NCBI GenBank assembly: GCA_949361645.1
Contig: OX442427.1
Coordinates: forward strand, 7,499,693 to 7,563,692
Source of the DNA: Spongilla lacustris
Taxonomy: Eukaryota; Porifera; Demospongiae; Spongillida; Spongillidae
Direction of reading: 5' to 3'
Length of the DNA stretch: 64,000 nucleotides
The translations under genes were made by a program, and so were the position numbers. A model generated the notes under the pieces. The model was not told the origin of the DNA. It made no database searches and worked only from the letters and a program-made list of their open reading frames with translations. Shown here piece by piece: positions 63,996 through 64,000 of this stretch (its first letter is position 1; the number at the start of each line of letters is the position of its first letter).

Positions 63996-64000
63996 CACAC

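Overview
The window is eukaryotic nuclear DNA, almost certainly from an animal. It has spliced genes with GT-AG introns and metazoan regulators: a UNC13D/BAIAP3-type exocytosis factor, a KLHL2/3-type Cullin-3 adaptor, SUZ12, SPSB3, PKA RI and an ADAP-type ArfGAP. Genes are compact and closely spaced, while introns and spacers are loaded with micro- and minisatellites. A non-bilaterian animal, possibly a sponge, is my guess from this compactness and the retroelement remnants; the sequence does not prove it. There is one 200-N assembly gap (5189-5388).

Layout. 1-5 kb: no supported gene, tandem repeats, a fragment resembling a hAT-element end, and the gap. 5.8-14.8 kb (+): UNC13D/BAIAP3-like gene, 19 exons in one continuous frame (7355-14770), 5' end unresolved. 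15.3-18.4 kb (-): four-exon KLHL2/3-like BTB-BACK-kelch gene. 19.7-21.4 kb (-): seven-exon CHMP6 (ESCRT-III) with one GC-AG intron. 23.5-28.6 kb: intronless, GC-rich adenosine-deaminase-like gene, broken by a 2.6 kb hAT transposon (5-bp target duplication), an in-frame stop and a frameshift. 30.5-33.8 kb: decayed, 3'-truncated Ty3-type LTR retrotransposon. 35.8-38.2 kb (+): gene with a probable RAMA domain, convergent with SPSB3 (38.5-39.2 kb, -), which is divergent from a signal-peptide JmjC hydroxylase (39.3-41.4 kb, +). 41.8-47.3 kb (-): 13-exon SUZ12, head to head with an intronless HTRA2-like protease (47.3-48.6 kb, +); their outermost ATGs can overlap in one CATG. 50.2-57.3 kb (-): ten-exon PKA type I regulatory subunit, with a foldback element and large minisatellites in its introns. 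58.5-60.1 kb (-): TVP23. 60.4-62.3 kb: retroelement remnant, ~170-210 bp tandem repeat and an unassigned ORF. 62.7 kb (+): first exon of an ADAP-like ArfGAP that runs off the window.

The genes are ordinary cellular machinery (exocytosis, ubiquitin ligases, ESCRT, chromatin silencing, mitochondrial protease, cAMP signalling, Golgi trafficking) and do not form a pathway cluster. The least expected features are structural: tandem repeats that contain splice sites, including a 442-bp intron built from a 23-bp unit carrying both a donor-like and an acceptor-like site, and the transposon-split long ADA-like gene. All exon joins were found by reading splice sites and matching families from memory; none was checked against transcripts or databases.
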